From Chloroflexota bacterium (GTDB taxonomy: Bacteria > Chloroflexota > Anaerolineae > UBA4142): a stretch of 42,644 nt of DNA. The notes below the pieces were generated by a model. The model did not search any database, was not told the origin of the DNA, and worked only from the letters and a program-made list of their open reading frames with translations. The DNA is taken from NCBI GenBank assembly GCA_023381515.1, contig JAMCQI010000106.1:1-42644 (forward strand), given 5' to 3'. Positions 7,311-15,957 of the stretch are shown one piece after another (positions within the stretch are counted from its first letter, which is position 1; each line of letters begins with the position of its first letter). The position numbers and the translations under genes were made by a program.

Positions 7311-8474
7311 ATGTTCGAGTCCATTCTCAAAACCACAGTAATAGGCGGCCTTGCTCTCATCGCGGCGCTCGTCCTGAGCGCGTGCGGCAGTTCACAACCG
7401 GTGACCATTGGCGGCGCCCCAGCGCAAGCTCCAACTTCTGGAGACGCTAGCGGCCCTGTCGCGATCCCGACGACCGCGGGCCAAGCCGGAGGCCTTACAA
7501 TCAACGGCGCCGGCGGTACCTTCCCCTATCCGCTCTATTCCCGCTGGTTTAGCGAATACAGCAAGACCGATCCCACCGTCAAGTTCAACTACCAGGCGAT
7601 TGGTTCGGGCGGGGGCATCGCCCAGATTACGGCCAAGACGGTCGATTTCGGGGCGAGCGATGCCATCCTTAATCAAGATCAACTGAACTCGGCTCCCGGC
7701 TTGCAAATGTTCCCCACCGTCGCCGGGGCGATCGTTCCGAGCTATAACCTGAAGGACGCGAACGGCAATCAGATCACGGCGCAGATCAAGTTCCCGCGAA
7801 CGGCCCTCGCCGATATTTACCTCGGCAAGATCACGAAATGGAATGACCCGGTCTTGCAGCAGGCCAATCCGGACATCAAACTGCCCGCCAAGGATATTAT
7901 CGTCGTCCACCGTTCGGATGGCTCCGGCACGACCTTTATCTTCACCGATTACCTGTCGAAGGTAAGCCCCGACTGGAAATCCAAGGTGGGCAACTCGACC
8001 TCGGTGAATTGGCCGACCGGTCTGGGCGGCAAGGGGAACGAGGGTGTGACCGGCACAGTCGAGCAGAATGAAGGCTCGATCGGCTACGTGGAACTGGCGT
8101 ATGCGCTCCAAAACAAGGTGACCTACGGCTTGATAGAAAACAAGGTGGGGCAGTACGTTCAGCCCACTAGCGCCGCCGTACAGGCCGCGATGGCCGATTT
8201 CGGGACTGAAATGGGCGACAAGCTGGCTATTTCGATTGTGGATGCGCCCGGCAAGGCTTCCTGGCCCATCTCCGGCTATACCTACCTTCTCATGTACATG
8301 AACCAGACCGATTGCGCCAAGGCGCAGAAGCTCATCTCGTTCCTAAAGTGGGCGTATGGCAGCAACGGGGCCCAGATCGCCAAGGAATTGGAATACATCC
8401 CGCTTCCGGATGCCGTGACGAGCCAGGTGTTGAACAAGCTCGGTCAGATGACGTGCAATGGCAAGCCTTTGTAA
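7311..8474 (+). CDS. pstS: Phosphate-binding lipoprotein PstS
   Basis: This 387-residue protein captures phosphate outside the membrane for the PstCAB transporter. The N-terminus is a lipoprotein signal with lipobox LSAC (Cys25), followed by a Pro/Gly/Ser linker. The mature part opens with the typical INGAGGTFPYPLYSRW, and has the phosphate-contacting segments GSGGGIAQI and RSDGSGTTFIFTDYL, both diagnostic for PstS. Length is normal. GGAGG precedes the ATG at good spacing. It is the first gene of pstSCAB, behind the Pho-box-like repeats at 7157-7194. A 12-bp hairpin follows in the gap to pstC and may let pstS be expressed above the permease genes. Confidence 0.97.
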   Translation: MFESILKTTVIGGLALIAALVLSACGSSQPVTIGGAPAQAPTSGDASGPVAIPTTAGQAGGLTINGAGGTFPYPLYSRWFSEYSKTDPTVKFNYQAIGSGGGIAQITAKTVDFGASDAILNQDQLNSAPGLQMFPTVAGAIVPSYNLKDANGNQITAQIKFPRTALADIYLGKITKWNDPVLQQANPDIKLPAKDIIVVHRSDGSGTTFIFTDYLSKVSPDWKSKVGNSTSVNWPTGLGGKGNEGVTGTVEQNEGSIGYVELAYALQNKVTYGLIENKVGQYVQPTSAAVQAAMADFGTEMGDKLAISIVDAPGKASWPISGYTYLLMYMNQTDCAKAQKLISFLKWAYGSNGAQIAKELEYIPLPDAVTSQVLNKLGQMTCNGKPL

Positions 8475-8488
8475 GTTCAGAGTTGCGG

Positions 8489-8517
8489 GTTCCAGGTTCA
8501 GGCATTGAACCTGGAAC
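8489..8517 (+). promoter_or_regulatory. Hairpin between pstS and pstC
   Basis: GTTCCAGGTTCA (8489-8500) pairs perfectly with 8506-8517 around a 5-base loop. There is no T-run, so it is more likely an mRNA-stabilising or partial-stop structure than a full terminator. Confidence 0.6.
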
Positions 8518-8536
8518 GCTCCATAAAGGAATTCGC

Positions 8537-9517
8537 ATGACCATCAACGCGCCGTCGTTGCCGAAAGCGATACGCTCTAACGAGATCACGCGCCGTCTCG
8601 AACACGGCGACGTGATCTTTCGCGCCCTCACCGTTCTCGCTTCACTTACCATCCTCGCCGCCGTCGTCGGCATTGGTCTTGAACTGTGGCAGAACTCGGC
8701 GCTGTCGCGCGCTCAGTTCGGCTTGAGTTTTCTGACGACGACGGAATGGAATCCGGTTTCCAAGCAATTTGGCGCCCTTCCATTTTTGTACGGGACCGTT
8801 CAGACATCCCTGCTCGCGCTCCTCATCGCCGTCCCGATCGGGGTGGGCATCGCCATCTTTCTGGCCGAACTCGCGCCGAATTGGCTGCGGCAGCCGCTTG
8901 GGTTCATCGTCGAACTCCTCGCGGCGGTGCCGAGTGTGGTCTATGGACTGTGGGGCTTGTTCGTGTTTATCCCTGCCTTTGTCAAGCCGGCGAGCCAGGC
9001 ACTCAATACCTCGCTCGGCTTTATTCCGCTCTTCAGCGGGCCCGTGTTCGGGCCGAGCCGCCTCGCCGCGTCGCTCGTCCTGACGATCATGATTCTGCCG
9101 ACGATCAGTGCGGTGAGCCGGGATGTCTTTCTCGCCATTCCGCGGGCTCAACGGGAAGCGGCGCTCGCCCTCGGTTCCACACGATGGGAGATGATTTCGC
9201 AGGTTCTTATCCCGTACGGAATGTCGGGCCTTCTGGGCGCGGTTATTCTCGGGCTGGGGCGTGCGCTGGGAGAGACGATTGCCGTCACGATGGTGATCGG
9301 CAATAACCTCGATCTCACGGCATCGCTGCTCCATCCCGGCTATACGATGGCAAGCGTCATCGTCAACGAGTTTACTGAAGCGACTTACCCGCTGTATCTA
9401 CAGGCTCTGATTGAGATTGGGTTGGTGCTCTTTGTGCTAACGCTGCTTCTCAACATGATTGCGCGCCTGCTCGTGTGGCGGGTGGCGCGCGGCCTGCCGA
9501 CGGGGGACGCTAGATGA
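8537..9517 (+). CDS. pstC: Phosphate ABC transporter permease PstC
   Basis: Membrane subunit of the phosphate importer, paired with PstA. The frame is open back to 8312, inside pstS. The start at 8537 is preferred because AAAGGA lies 6 bases ahead of it and the extra upstream residues overlap pstS. The 326-residue product has an N-terminal membrane helix, then six helices. The ABC-permease coupling loop is QREAALALGSTRWEM, followed by a cytoplasmic LGRALGETIAV motif typical of PstC. The stop overlaps the pstA start (ATGA, 9514-9517), so the two are co-translated. Confidence 0.96.
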   Translation: MTINAPSLPKAIRSNEITRRLEHGDVIFRALTVLASLTILAAVVGIGLELWQNSALSRAQFGLSFLTTTEWNPVSKQFGALPFLYGTVQTSLLALLIAVPIGVGIAIFLAELAPNWLRQPLGFIVELLAAVPSVVYGLWGLFVFIPAFVKPASQALNTSLGFIPLFSGPVFGPSRLAASLVLTIMILPTISAVSRDVFLAIPRAQREAALALGSTRWEMISQVLIPYGMSGLLGAVILGLGRALGETIAVTMVIGNNLDLTASLLHPGYTMASVIVNEFTEATYPLYLQALIEIGLVLFVLTLLLNMIARLLVWRVARGLPTGDAR

Positions 9518-10395
9518 CAACCCACGCTTCCTTCCGAACCGGCGGCCTGCACTACCGGCGCCGCCGCTGGACGAATGCGATCATGCTTGCCCTCACGGGC
9601 GTCGCTACGCTGGTTGCTATCTTGCCGCTCGCGTGGATCCTGTACTATGTGGTTCAGGAGGGAGGGCGGTTCTTGAGCTTGGACTTTTTCACCCAACTCC
9701 CCACCCCCGTTGGAGTTCCGGGCGGGGGTGTCGCGAACGCGATTGTGGGCTCGGCGCTCGTCGTCGGCATCGCGTGCCTGATATCCATCCCGGTGAGTAT
9801 CATCGCCGCCTTCTATACGTCCACGCATCCGAATACGCCCCTGGGCGTTGCCGTACGCTTTGGAACGGACGTCCTCTCGGGCGTGCCGTCCATCGTTATG
9901 GCGATCTTTGCCTACACAGTCCTTGTGCTCACCCAGCGGCACTTTTCCGCTCTCTCCGGTGGGTTTGCGCTCGCGATGATCATGATTCCGACCGTGACGC
10001 GCACGACGGAAGAGATGCTGCGCCTCGTCCCACAAGAGCTGCGCGAGGGCTCGCTTGCGCTCGGCGCACCGGAATGGAAGACCACCCTCCAAGTTCTATT
10101 CCCGGCAACGATCAGCGGCGTGATCACAGGCGTGATGCTCGCGATCGCGCGCGGCGCGGGCGAAGCGGCCCCGATGATTTTCACGGCCTTTGGCAATCCC
10201 TACATGAACGTCGACCCGAACCAACCGACGGCGACGCTGCCACAGACCATCTTCGTCTACGCCATTTCTCCCTATAGGGACTGGCATGACAAGGCCTGGA
10301 CGACGGCCTTGGTCCTTATCGCACTTGTGCTCGGCCTGAACGTGATCGCACGACTGTTCTTGTGGTGGCGCACCCGGCGCTTGATCGCGCTCTAG
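9514..10395 (+). CDS. pstA: Phosphate ABC transporter permease PstA
   Basis: Second membrane subunit of the importer, 293 residues with six predicted helices. It shows the PstA features TFFTQ-like FFTQLPTPVGVPGGGV after the first helix, SGVPSIVMAIF, the coupling motif LREGSLALGAPEWKT, and AIARGAGEAAPMIFTAFGN. The start overlaps the pstC stop by four bases. The loop FGNPYMNVDPNQPTATLP is a typical external loop for the family. It is followed 18 bases later by pstB. Confidence 0.96.
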   Translation: MTTHASFRTGGLHYRRRRWTNAIMLALTGVATLVAILPLAWILYYVVQEGGRFLSLDFFTQLPTPVGVPGGGVANAIVGSALVVGIACLISIPVSIIAAFYTSTHPNTPLGVAVRFGTDVLSGVPSIVMAIFAYTVLVLTQRHFSALSGGFALAMIMIPTVTRTTEEMLRLVPQELREGSLALGAPEWKTTLQVLFPATISGVITGVMLAIARGAGEAAPMIFTAFGNPYMNVDPNQPTATLPQTIFVYAISPYRDWHDKAWTTALVLIALVLGLNVIARLFLWWRTRRLIAL

Positions 10396-10413
10396 TCCTG
10401 GAGACAAATTCCT

Positions 10414-11283
10414 ATGATGGCAGAATCATTTCCCAAACTATCCGAGCGGGAACACCTTCAGTCATTTACACGTGCCTTGGAGACCTATCCGCGAGAGGAA
10501 GCACAGAGAACGGCCCCAGCCAAGATTCAGGTGGAGCGCCTGAACTTTTACTATGGCCACTTTCACGCACTCACCAATGTCGACATCGCCTTTCCGGACA
10601 GGCATATCACCGCCATCATCGGTCCTTCCGGCTGCGGCAAGTCGACCCTGCTGCGCACGCTCAATCGCATGGGAGATCTCGTGCCGCATACACGAACGGA
10701 AGGAGAAATACTGCTCGACGGGCAGAATATCCTCGCTGCCAATATCGACGTCGTGGAGGTTCGCCGGAGGGTCGGCATGGTCTTTCAGCGGCCCAATCCA
10801 TTCCCCAAGTCCATCTACGACAACGTTGCCTTTGGTCCCCGGTTGTACGGCGTCCGTTCTCGTCGCGAGCTGGATGGAATCGTCGAGCAAGCTCTTCGCG
10901 AGGCGGCTCTCTGGGACGAGGTTAAAGACAAGCTGCGCGGCTCGGCTCTAGCTATCTCGGGAGGTCAGCAGCAGCGCCTTTGCATCGCACGCGCTCTCGC
11001 GGTCGAACCAGAGGTGCTCCTCATGGACGAGCCTGCCTCGGCGCTCGATCCGATTGCCACGTTCAAGATCGAAGAGTTAATGAGGCAGTTGCGAGAGCGC
11101 TTTACGATTGTGATCGTCACCCACAATATGCAACAAGCCGCGCGGGTTTCGGATTTCACCGCGTTTATGCTCATGGACGAGAACCGCTCCGGCCGTGTGG
11201 TAGAGTTCGGCCAGACGAATCAGATTTTTACCCGCCCGCGCGAAAAACGGACGGAAGATTATATTACCGGCCGATTCGGATAG
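10414..11283 (+). CDS. pstB: Phosphate ABC transporter ATPase PstB
   Basis: ATPase that powers PstCA. The 289-residue protein has Walker [10 protein letters not shown] (residues 70-78), the Q-loop in [11 protein letters not shown] (characteristic of PstB), the signature SGGQQQR (182-188), Walker B VLLMDEP (201-207) and a switch His in [13 protein letters not shown]. The first ~37 residues precede the usual start of the family and form a charged extension. A second ATG lies one codon later. It is the last gene of the operon, and no phoU follows: the next gene is on the other strand after a hairpin. Confidence 0.97.
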   Translation: MMAESFPKLSEREHLQSFTRALETYPREEAQRTAPAKIQVERLNFYYGHFHALTNVDIAFPDRHITAIIGPSGCGKSTLLRTLNRMGDLVPHTRTEGEILLDGQNILAANIDVVEVRRRVGMVFQRPNPFPKSIYDNVAFGPRLYGVRSRRELDGIVEQALREAALWDEVKDKLRGSALAISGGQQQRLCIARALAVEPEVLLMDEPASALDPIATFKIEELMRQLRERFTIVIVTHNMQQAARVSDFTAFMLMDENRSGRVVEFGQTNQIFTRPREKRTEDYITGRFG

Positions 11284-11289
11284 CACCAA

Positions 11290-11330
11290 AGAACCCAGAT
11301 TCCTCGGGGCCTCCGGGAAACCTGGGTTCT
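11290..11330. terminator. Hairpin between convergent pstB and the PLP enzyme gene
   Basis: AGAACCCAG (11290-11298) pairs with CTGGGTTCT (11322-11330), with further GC pairing inside. It lies 7 bases after the pstB stop. There is no strong T-run on either side, so termination may be weak or bidirectional. Confidence 0.5.
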
Positions 11331-11378
11331 GACTCTCAGACTATAACTACCCAACTATGCGATTTTTCAACTATGAAA

Positions 11379-12584
11379 CTAGCCAACTGTTCTTAATGCC
11401 TGCGCCAGATCGCCGATGATATCGTCCGCGTCCTCGATTCCCACGGATAAGCGCACGAGCCCCATGCTGATCCCCACCTTTGCGCGTTCCTCCGCCGACA
11501 GGCTGCGATGCGACGTCGTCGCCGGGTGCAGGACGAGCGTATAAACATCGCCGAGCGTAGTCGCGGGGAGACACAGTTCAAGAGCCTCCATGAAGCGGAA
11601 CGCGGTTGCCTGGTCCGCCCCTTTAATCTCAAATGAGATCATTCCCCCGTAACCGCGATCACCGAAAAGCGAATGCGCCAGCTTGTATTGAGGATGGCTG
11701 GCCAGTCCCGGAAAGTTCACGCGCGCGACGCCCGGTTGGCTCGTCAACCACTTGGCCACACTCTCGGCATTCGCACATTGCTGGCGCATGCGGAGCGGCA
11801 GGGTCTTGAGCCCGCGCAGGGCGAGCCACGCCTCAAATGGACCGAGCACGCCCCCCACCAGTTTGTTCAGCTCGTACAACTTGATCCGGTTGGCGGCACT
11901 GGTGACGACGACGCCCGCCATCACATCGCCATGGCCGCCGATATACTTGGTCGCGCTGTGAACCACATAATCGGCGCCGGCGGTGATGGGATTGAAGAGA
12001 TAGGGGGAAGCAAAAGTGTTGTCGATCAGGCACAAAGCCCCGTGGCGGTGCGCCACAGCGGCGAGTGCGGGGACATTCGCGACCTTGAGCAGAGGGTTCG
12101 ATATCGTTTCCGCGAACACGGCCACCGGGCGTGTCTCCGCGACCGCTGCTTCTACGGAGGCGAGATCAGATACATCCACCCAGTGAACCGATGCGCCGAG
12201 TTCAGCCAAAAGATGCTGGAGCAGCGCGTAGGTCGCTCCGTATACATCCATGGCAGCGACCGTCGCCGTGCCCGCGCGCACTCCGGCGGCAAGCAAAGCC
12301 GCATGAATCGCGGCCATTCCGGAGCTATAGGCCTGGGCCGCCTCGGCGAGTTCGATGTCGGCCATCGCCGCCTCAAAAGCGGCGACGGTCGGGCTGCCAT
12401 AACGCGGGTAGACGTATCCCTCGCGCGTTGTCGCAAAGATGGCATCCAGATCGTTCATGCTCTCATATACATAGCCCACAGAAGGGTGGATCGGAGTGGC
12501 AACAGGCGTGTAATCGCCGGGGGGAACACGCTCGCCGGCATGGACCGCACGCGTCGAGAGGGCCTTGTTGCGCAACGATTTCAT
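11379..12584 (-). CDS. Cystathionine gamma-synthase/lyase family PLP enzyme
   Basis: This 401-residue protein belongs to the Cys/Met metabolism PLP family (MetB, MetC, methionine gamma-lyase, MetY). Lys213 in HSATKYIGGHGD is the Schiff-base lysine. Asp188 (LIDNTF) contacts the PLP ring nitrogen. The YPRYGSPT segment holds the Tyr-Arg phosphate clamp contributed across subunits. Length is normal. The sequence alone does not separate synthase from lyase activity. The neighbouring PatB/MalY lyase suggests transsulfuration or sulfur amino acid breakdown. It is the last gene of a leftward run, 101 bases after the HEAT-repeat gene. GAGGAG precedes its ATG. Confidence 0.9.
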   Translation of the reverse strand: MKSLRNKALSTRAVHAGERVPPGDYTPVATPIHPSVGYVYESMNDLDAIFATTREGYVYPRYGSPTVAAFEAAMADIELAEAAQAYSSGMAAIHAALLAAGVRAGTATVAAMDVYGATYALLQHLLAELGASVHWVDVSDLASVEAAVAETRPVAVFAETISNPLLKVANVPALAAVAHRHGALCLIDNTFASPYLFNPITAGADYVVHSATKYIGGHGDVMAGVVVTSAANRIKLYELNKLVGGVLGPFEAWLALRGLKTLPLRMRQQCANAESVAKWLTSQPGVARVNFPGLASHPQYKLAHSLFGDRGYGGMISFEIKGADQATAFRFMEALELCLPATTLGDVYTLVLHPATTSHRSLSAEERAKVGISMGLVRLSVGIEDADDIIGDLAQALRTVG

Positions 12585-12685
12585 GAGACTCCTCGTAACA
12601 TCGACTTGTAATGTGAAGGGTAAAGTTCAAGGTTCGGGCGGTCGTACGTTCTCTTCAAGGTCTGCAACCCCTTGACCGTAAGGTG

Positions 12686-13414
12686 TTACCGTGGAACTTG
12701 ACGCCGGCGGATGTCCGCGAGCGCTTGTTCGCATGCGTGGCGCACGACCTCTGCTCGGTCGGCGGACGCTGACCTGGACAGCAGAGACTCGGCTGCGCGG
12801 TCTCCGACCTGGCCCAAGGCGAGCGCGCAATCCCAGCGAACGAAGGCGGCCTGCTCACGCTCGAGCATACCCGCAAGCTCGCGGGCGGCAGTGGGATATC
12901 GGAGGTTGCCGAGTGCGATCGCACAAGCCTGGCGGACACCCGCGTCGTAATCGTGCCAGAGCGCTTCGACGAGCGGGCCGATAACGGCAAGCGTCCCAAT
13001 CTTGCCGAGTGCGACGGCTGACTGCTGGCGAACCAAACTTACCGGGTCCTCTTGCAGCGTCTGCCAAAGCGGTTCGATCGCACCGGGATCTCGGCGCCTC
13101 CGCAATGTGAACGCGGCCAACCAGCGGGTCGTGGGATTCGGATCGTGGAGCAGACGGTCAATCACGGCGGGGACAGGGCTCCTTTTCAGCCACCCCGGAA
13201 CATTGAATCGAGCATCATCGGGAATGAGATCCCTGTCCGAGCGCGGCCGCCAATGGCTCAGCAGGGACGCACGCTCTCCGCGCGCGTCGGGTTCCTGCCT
13301 AATCCGTTCCCCATTCCGTTCAAATTCTTCCCGATGCTCCTCACAATATCCCACCGATCCAATCGCTTCCGCTCGGCAGCGCCGCCGGTCGGCCGAGAGC
13401 CCGAAACAACGCAT
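12686..13414 (-). CDS. HEAT-repeat protein with N-terminal Cys3His motif
   Basis: The 242-residue product starts with C3-x9-C13-x10-C24-x2-H27 in a basic context (CFGLSADRRRCRAEA). This resembles short CCCH treble-clef/DUF5763-like zinc-binding sites and is expected to hold one metal. From about residue 75 to the end there are about five HEAT-like helical repeats (for example TTRWLAAFTLRRRRDPGAIEPL, spread over about 30-residue units), like PBS-lyase HEAT proteins that scaffold protein contacts. It starts 4 bases after the patB-like stop and is co-transcribed with it. The partner is unknown, and a catalytic role is not evident. Confidence 0.75.
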   Translation of the reverse strand: MRCFGLSADRRRCRAEAIGSVGYCEEHREEFERNGERIRQEPDARGERASLLSHWRPRSDRDLIPDDARFNVPGWLKRSPVPAVIDRLLHDPNPTTRWLAAFTLRRRRDPGAIEPLWQTLQEDPVSLVRQQSAVALGKIGTLAVIGPLVEALWHDYDAGVRQACAIALGNLRYPTAARELAGMLEREQAAFVRWDCALALGQVGDRAAESLLSRSASADRAEVVRHACEQALADIRRRQVPR

Positions 13415-13418
13415 GACT

Positions 13419-14618
13419 TTACCTGCCGCTGTGTTCGGTCGCCGGAAGATCGCGCAGCGCGTTCTTCATACGTTCGAGCGCCTCGGAAAGCATGCCGCGT
13501 GGGCAACCGAAATTGAACCGGAGGAATCCATCTCCTCCGATCCCAAAGGGCTTGCCGTCGTTCAGTCCCACACGGGCTTGCTCGAGAAAGAAGTGATAAG
13601 GATCGCCCGGGATGTCTGTCTGCCGGCAATCGAGCCACGCCAGGTACGTCCCCTCAGGTTTAGACATGGTGATAGGCCCCAGTTCCCGCCGAACATAGTC
13701 ATACGCATAATCGCGATTGCTTTCCAGGTAAGCTAGCAGTTGGTTTAGCCAATCAGGGCCGTCGCCAAAGGCGGCCTGTGCCGCGACAAGTCCCATCAAG
13801 TTCACCCAACCCACAAGCCCTTCGCCCGCCTTCTGAAATCGTTTCCGCAACTCGGGATTTTGAATCACCGCAAATGCGCATTGGAGACCCGAAAGATTGT
13901 AGGTCTTGCTGGGGGACATGAGGGTGATCGTGTTTTGCGCAATTTCCGGGCTGATCGAGGCGATAGGGGTGTGAGGATGACCGCGATAGACCAAATCGCA
14001 ATGAATCTCGTCGGAACAGATTACCACTCCGCGTTCGACACAGATCTGCGCCATTCGCTCTAACTCGAGCCGCGTAAAAACGCGGCCTACCGGGTTGTGC
14101 GGATTGCAGAGGAGAAACACACGCGTCTCTTTCGTGATGGCGGAGGAAAAAGAATCCCAATCGATTTCGTAAGACCCGTGCGAGTTGCGTAAGAGCGGGG
14201 CATCCTGCCGGACCATCCCCACGTGCTCAGCCGCCTGAAGGATCGGCGGATAGACGGGCGGCTGCACGAGGATCGCCCCGTCTGGTCTGAAAAGCGCCGC
14301 GCACGCTTTGTTAAAGCCGGCGATGACGCCGGGCAGGAGGACCAGATCTTCCGTAGACACCTGCCAGCGATAGCGAGCGGCCAACCGGTCCACGATGAGG
14401 CGGCGCAGCCCGACCAGTTCATTCGTTTCCCCATGAATACCGTCGGGATAGCCAAAGATGCCATGATCCACCGCTCGGTGCAGCGAGTCGAGAACAGCGG
14501 GCGGCGAACGAAAATCCATGTCTGCAACCCACATGGGAAGCACATCCTCTGGATAGGTGAGCCATTTCAAACTGTGGGTCGCACGCCGGTTTGGAATCGT
14601 ATCGAAATCAAACGCCAT
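13419..14618 (-). CDS. patB: PatB/MalY-type C-S beta-lyase (class I/II aminotransferase fold)
   Basis: This 399-residue PLP enzyme belongs to the MalY/PatB branch. These proteins cleave the C-S bond of cystathionine or cysteine conjugates, giving pyruvate, ammonia and a thiol. Family signatures are the N-terminal LPMWVADMDFRSPP, GIFGYPDG, CNPHNPVGR (residues 171-179), SDEIHCDLV with the PLP Asp, and Lys238 in SPSKTYNLSG as the Schiff-base residue. The C-terminal RFNFGCPR carries the carboxylate-binding Arg. It sits between the PAC2 gene (27 bases upstream) and the HEAT-repeat gene (4 bases downstream), with the cystathionine gamma-synthase-like gene further on. Confidence 0.93.
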   Translation of the reverse strand: MAFDFDTIPNRRATHSLKWLTYPEDVLPMWVADMDFRSPPAVLDSLHRAVDHGIFGYPDGIHGETNELVGLRRLIVDRLAARYRWQVSTEDLVLLPGVIAGFNKACAALFRPDGAILVQPPVYPPILQAAEHVGMVRQDAPLLRNSHGSYEIDWDSFSSAITKETRVFLLCNPHNPVGRVFTRLELERMAQICVERGVVICSDEIHCDLVYRGHPHTPIASISPEIAQNTITLMSPSKTYNLSGLQCAFAVIQNPELRKRFQKAGEGLVGWVNLMGLVAAQAAFGDGPDWLNQLLAYLESNRDYAYDYVRRELGPITMSKPEGTYLAWLDCRQTDIPGDPYHFFLEQARVGLNDGKPFGIGGDGFLRFNFGCPRGMLSEALERMKNALRDLPATEHSGR

Positions 14619-14645
14619 GCTCGCATCTCCTCAGAAAGGACTCGC

Positions 14646-15566
14646 TTACTCTCCCATTCCTTGTAACAGATCCCCCAGTCCTTTTTCCCACACGTCGTCC
14701 AGGGGCATAAAAGGCATCTCTGTAAAACTCTGCGTCACCTTGTCCAAGTACTCGTCGATTTTTGCTTGTGGAATTCGTTCCTCCAGTTCTTTAAGCTTGC
14801 CCCGGACCGTCGTGACCAGCTCTTCACTCTGCCGCTCTAGATCCGACAGCGAGATGCCAAGACGGAACATGTGATTGATCCTTGCCATCACATCATACCA
14901 CGCCTTCCAATCCTGCTCGACGGTAATCGCCTGCAAATTTGGGGCAATGCTCGAGAAATCGTACATCGGCACCATTGCGTAAAAGGCTATATATTCCACC
15001 TGCATCTGTTCGGCCTGATGGGCCAGATAGGAAGGAATGCTCGCGCCTCCTTCATAATGGGAGAATCGAACCGCGTAGTCATTCAGCTCCTCTTTCATCT
15101 TCGGGAGGCTGTATGTGCACGATATAGACCGGTCCTTGTCAAAGGGCACGGCCGCGTACACTCCCCCCAAAGCCACCACACGGCGAACATTCAACTCCTT
15201 TGCCAGATTGAACAATACCTGCCCGTAGCGGTCAATGTCCAAATTCGGCTCGTCCCCAAGGAAAATGACGAGGCCTTGCTGACCACTTTCCCAGTAGTAG
15301 ACATCATTGTGATGCAATTGTAACTTGGTTACGTATCCGTCCTCCAACTTGATCTCAGGCCGGAGGAACCCGTGCATACCGGGGAGTTGGTAGATGTAAA
15401 AGGGGGTCGATTTGATTCTCCCAATCTGGGTGGCGCCCAGCTGGTCGATCAAATACTGCGGTAGGGCGGAGGAAACGGCGCCCGCATCAGCCCACTGGCG
15501 CCAGCCCGCCAGCATATAGACCTCCGTGGCCTTTGGCCGGTTCCAAAGCTCTAGCAGTTCATCCAT
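14646..15566 (-). CDS. PAC2 family protein
   Basis: About 306 residues. The fold family was named after a eukaryotic proteasome assembly chaperone. Bacterial members occur widely in Actinobacteria and Chloroflexota and have no settled function. Characteristic text includes MLAGWRQWADAGAVSS near the start, VIFLGDEPN, and GGVYAAVPFD in the nucleoside-phosphorylase-like core. The C-terminus is an acidic-basic helical region. A TTG at 15587 could add seven residues. However, GGAGGT lies 7 bases before the ATG at 15566, and the promoter at 15590-15617 would start transcription near 15583, so the ATG is chosen. It is the first gene of the leftward four-gene run. Confidence 0.82.
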   Translation of the reverse strand: MDELLELWNRPKATEVYMLAGWRQWADAGAVSSALPQYLIDQLGATQIGRIKSTPFYIYQLPGMHGFLRPEIKLEDGYVTKLQLHHNDVYYWESGQQGLVIFLGDEPNLDIDRYGQVLFNLAKELNVRRVVALGGVYAAVPFDKDRSISCTYSLPKMKEELNDYAVRFSHYEGGASIPSYLAHQAEQMQVEYIAFYAMVPMYDFSSIAPNLQAITVEQDWKAWYDVMARINHMFRLGISLSDLERQSEELVTTVRGKLKELEERIPQAKIDEYLDKVTQSFTEMPFMPLDDVWEKGLGDLLQGMGE

Positions 15567-15589
15567 GCTCTTCACCTCCAAACGCAACT

Positions 15590-15617
15590 AGTATAAGACC
15601 ACTTTTTGTAGAGTCAA
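15590..15617 (-). promoter_or_regulatory. Promoter of the PAC2-patB-HEAT-PLP gene run
   Basis: TTGACT (15617-15612), a 16-bp spacer and TATACT (15595-15590). The same hexamers and spacing recur at 35436-35463. The leader would be about 17 nt, containing the GGAGGT ribosome-binding site. Confidence 0.7.
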
Positions 15618-15633
15618 GTCAGTTGAGCGGCAC

Positions 15634-15662
15634 TGGACGTTGCGCGGGAAATCCTGTATAAT
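15634..15662 (+). promoter_or_regulatory. Candidate promoter for the peptide transport operon
   Basis: TGGACG (15634-15639), a 17-bp spacer and TATAAT (15657-15662) with a TG one base upstream. It is divergent from the PAC2 promoter. It would give a leader of about 290 nt. Confidence 0.5.
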
Positions 15663-15862
15663 GTGCCGAATGTTAACTTACCCTGGCCAAGAAGAGCAGC
15701 CGGCCCACACCGTGCCTGACCCACCCTCTCCCGATCCACTCGATCTTGACTGACCTCAATCCCTCTTTCGTGAATATCTGGCGAACTGTTCTGACCTTTC
15801 TATCAAAACCGGTATGGAACGTATGAAAAGGAGAATCATTTTGGCGTACCTCGGTTAGGGCT

Positions 15863-15935
15863 GCTTCCGGAATAGGTGAGCCGGCCGGAAGCTCGAACCC
15901 TCGGCATGCGCCAGCCGGGCAATGAGTGGCTCGCC
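15863..15935 (+). promoter_or_regulatory. Structured leader with mutually exclusive helices
   Basis: GCTTCCGG (15863-15870) can pair with 15885-15892. Alternatively GGTGAGCC (15875-15882) can pair with GGCTCGCC (15928-15935), with one G-U pair. The two stems compete for the same region, and the second ends 12 bases before the ribosome-binding site. The rest of 15663-15957 holds no gene. I match it to no known riboswitch class. Confidence 0.35.
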
Positions 15936-15957
15936 ACCGTTGAAAGGGAGGAGAGGA

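Noticed and set aside
8642..9334. 230-residue minus-strand ORF opposite pstC
   Set aside because: Asp/Glu/Arg-rich shadow frame of a membrane protein gene.
15875..15935. tRNA-like fold on the minus strand (acceptor-like stem plus GGTTCGAG)
   Set aside because: Only 61 bases long, and the T-arm does not pair. No anticodon arm could be drawn.
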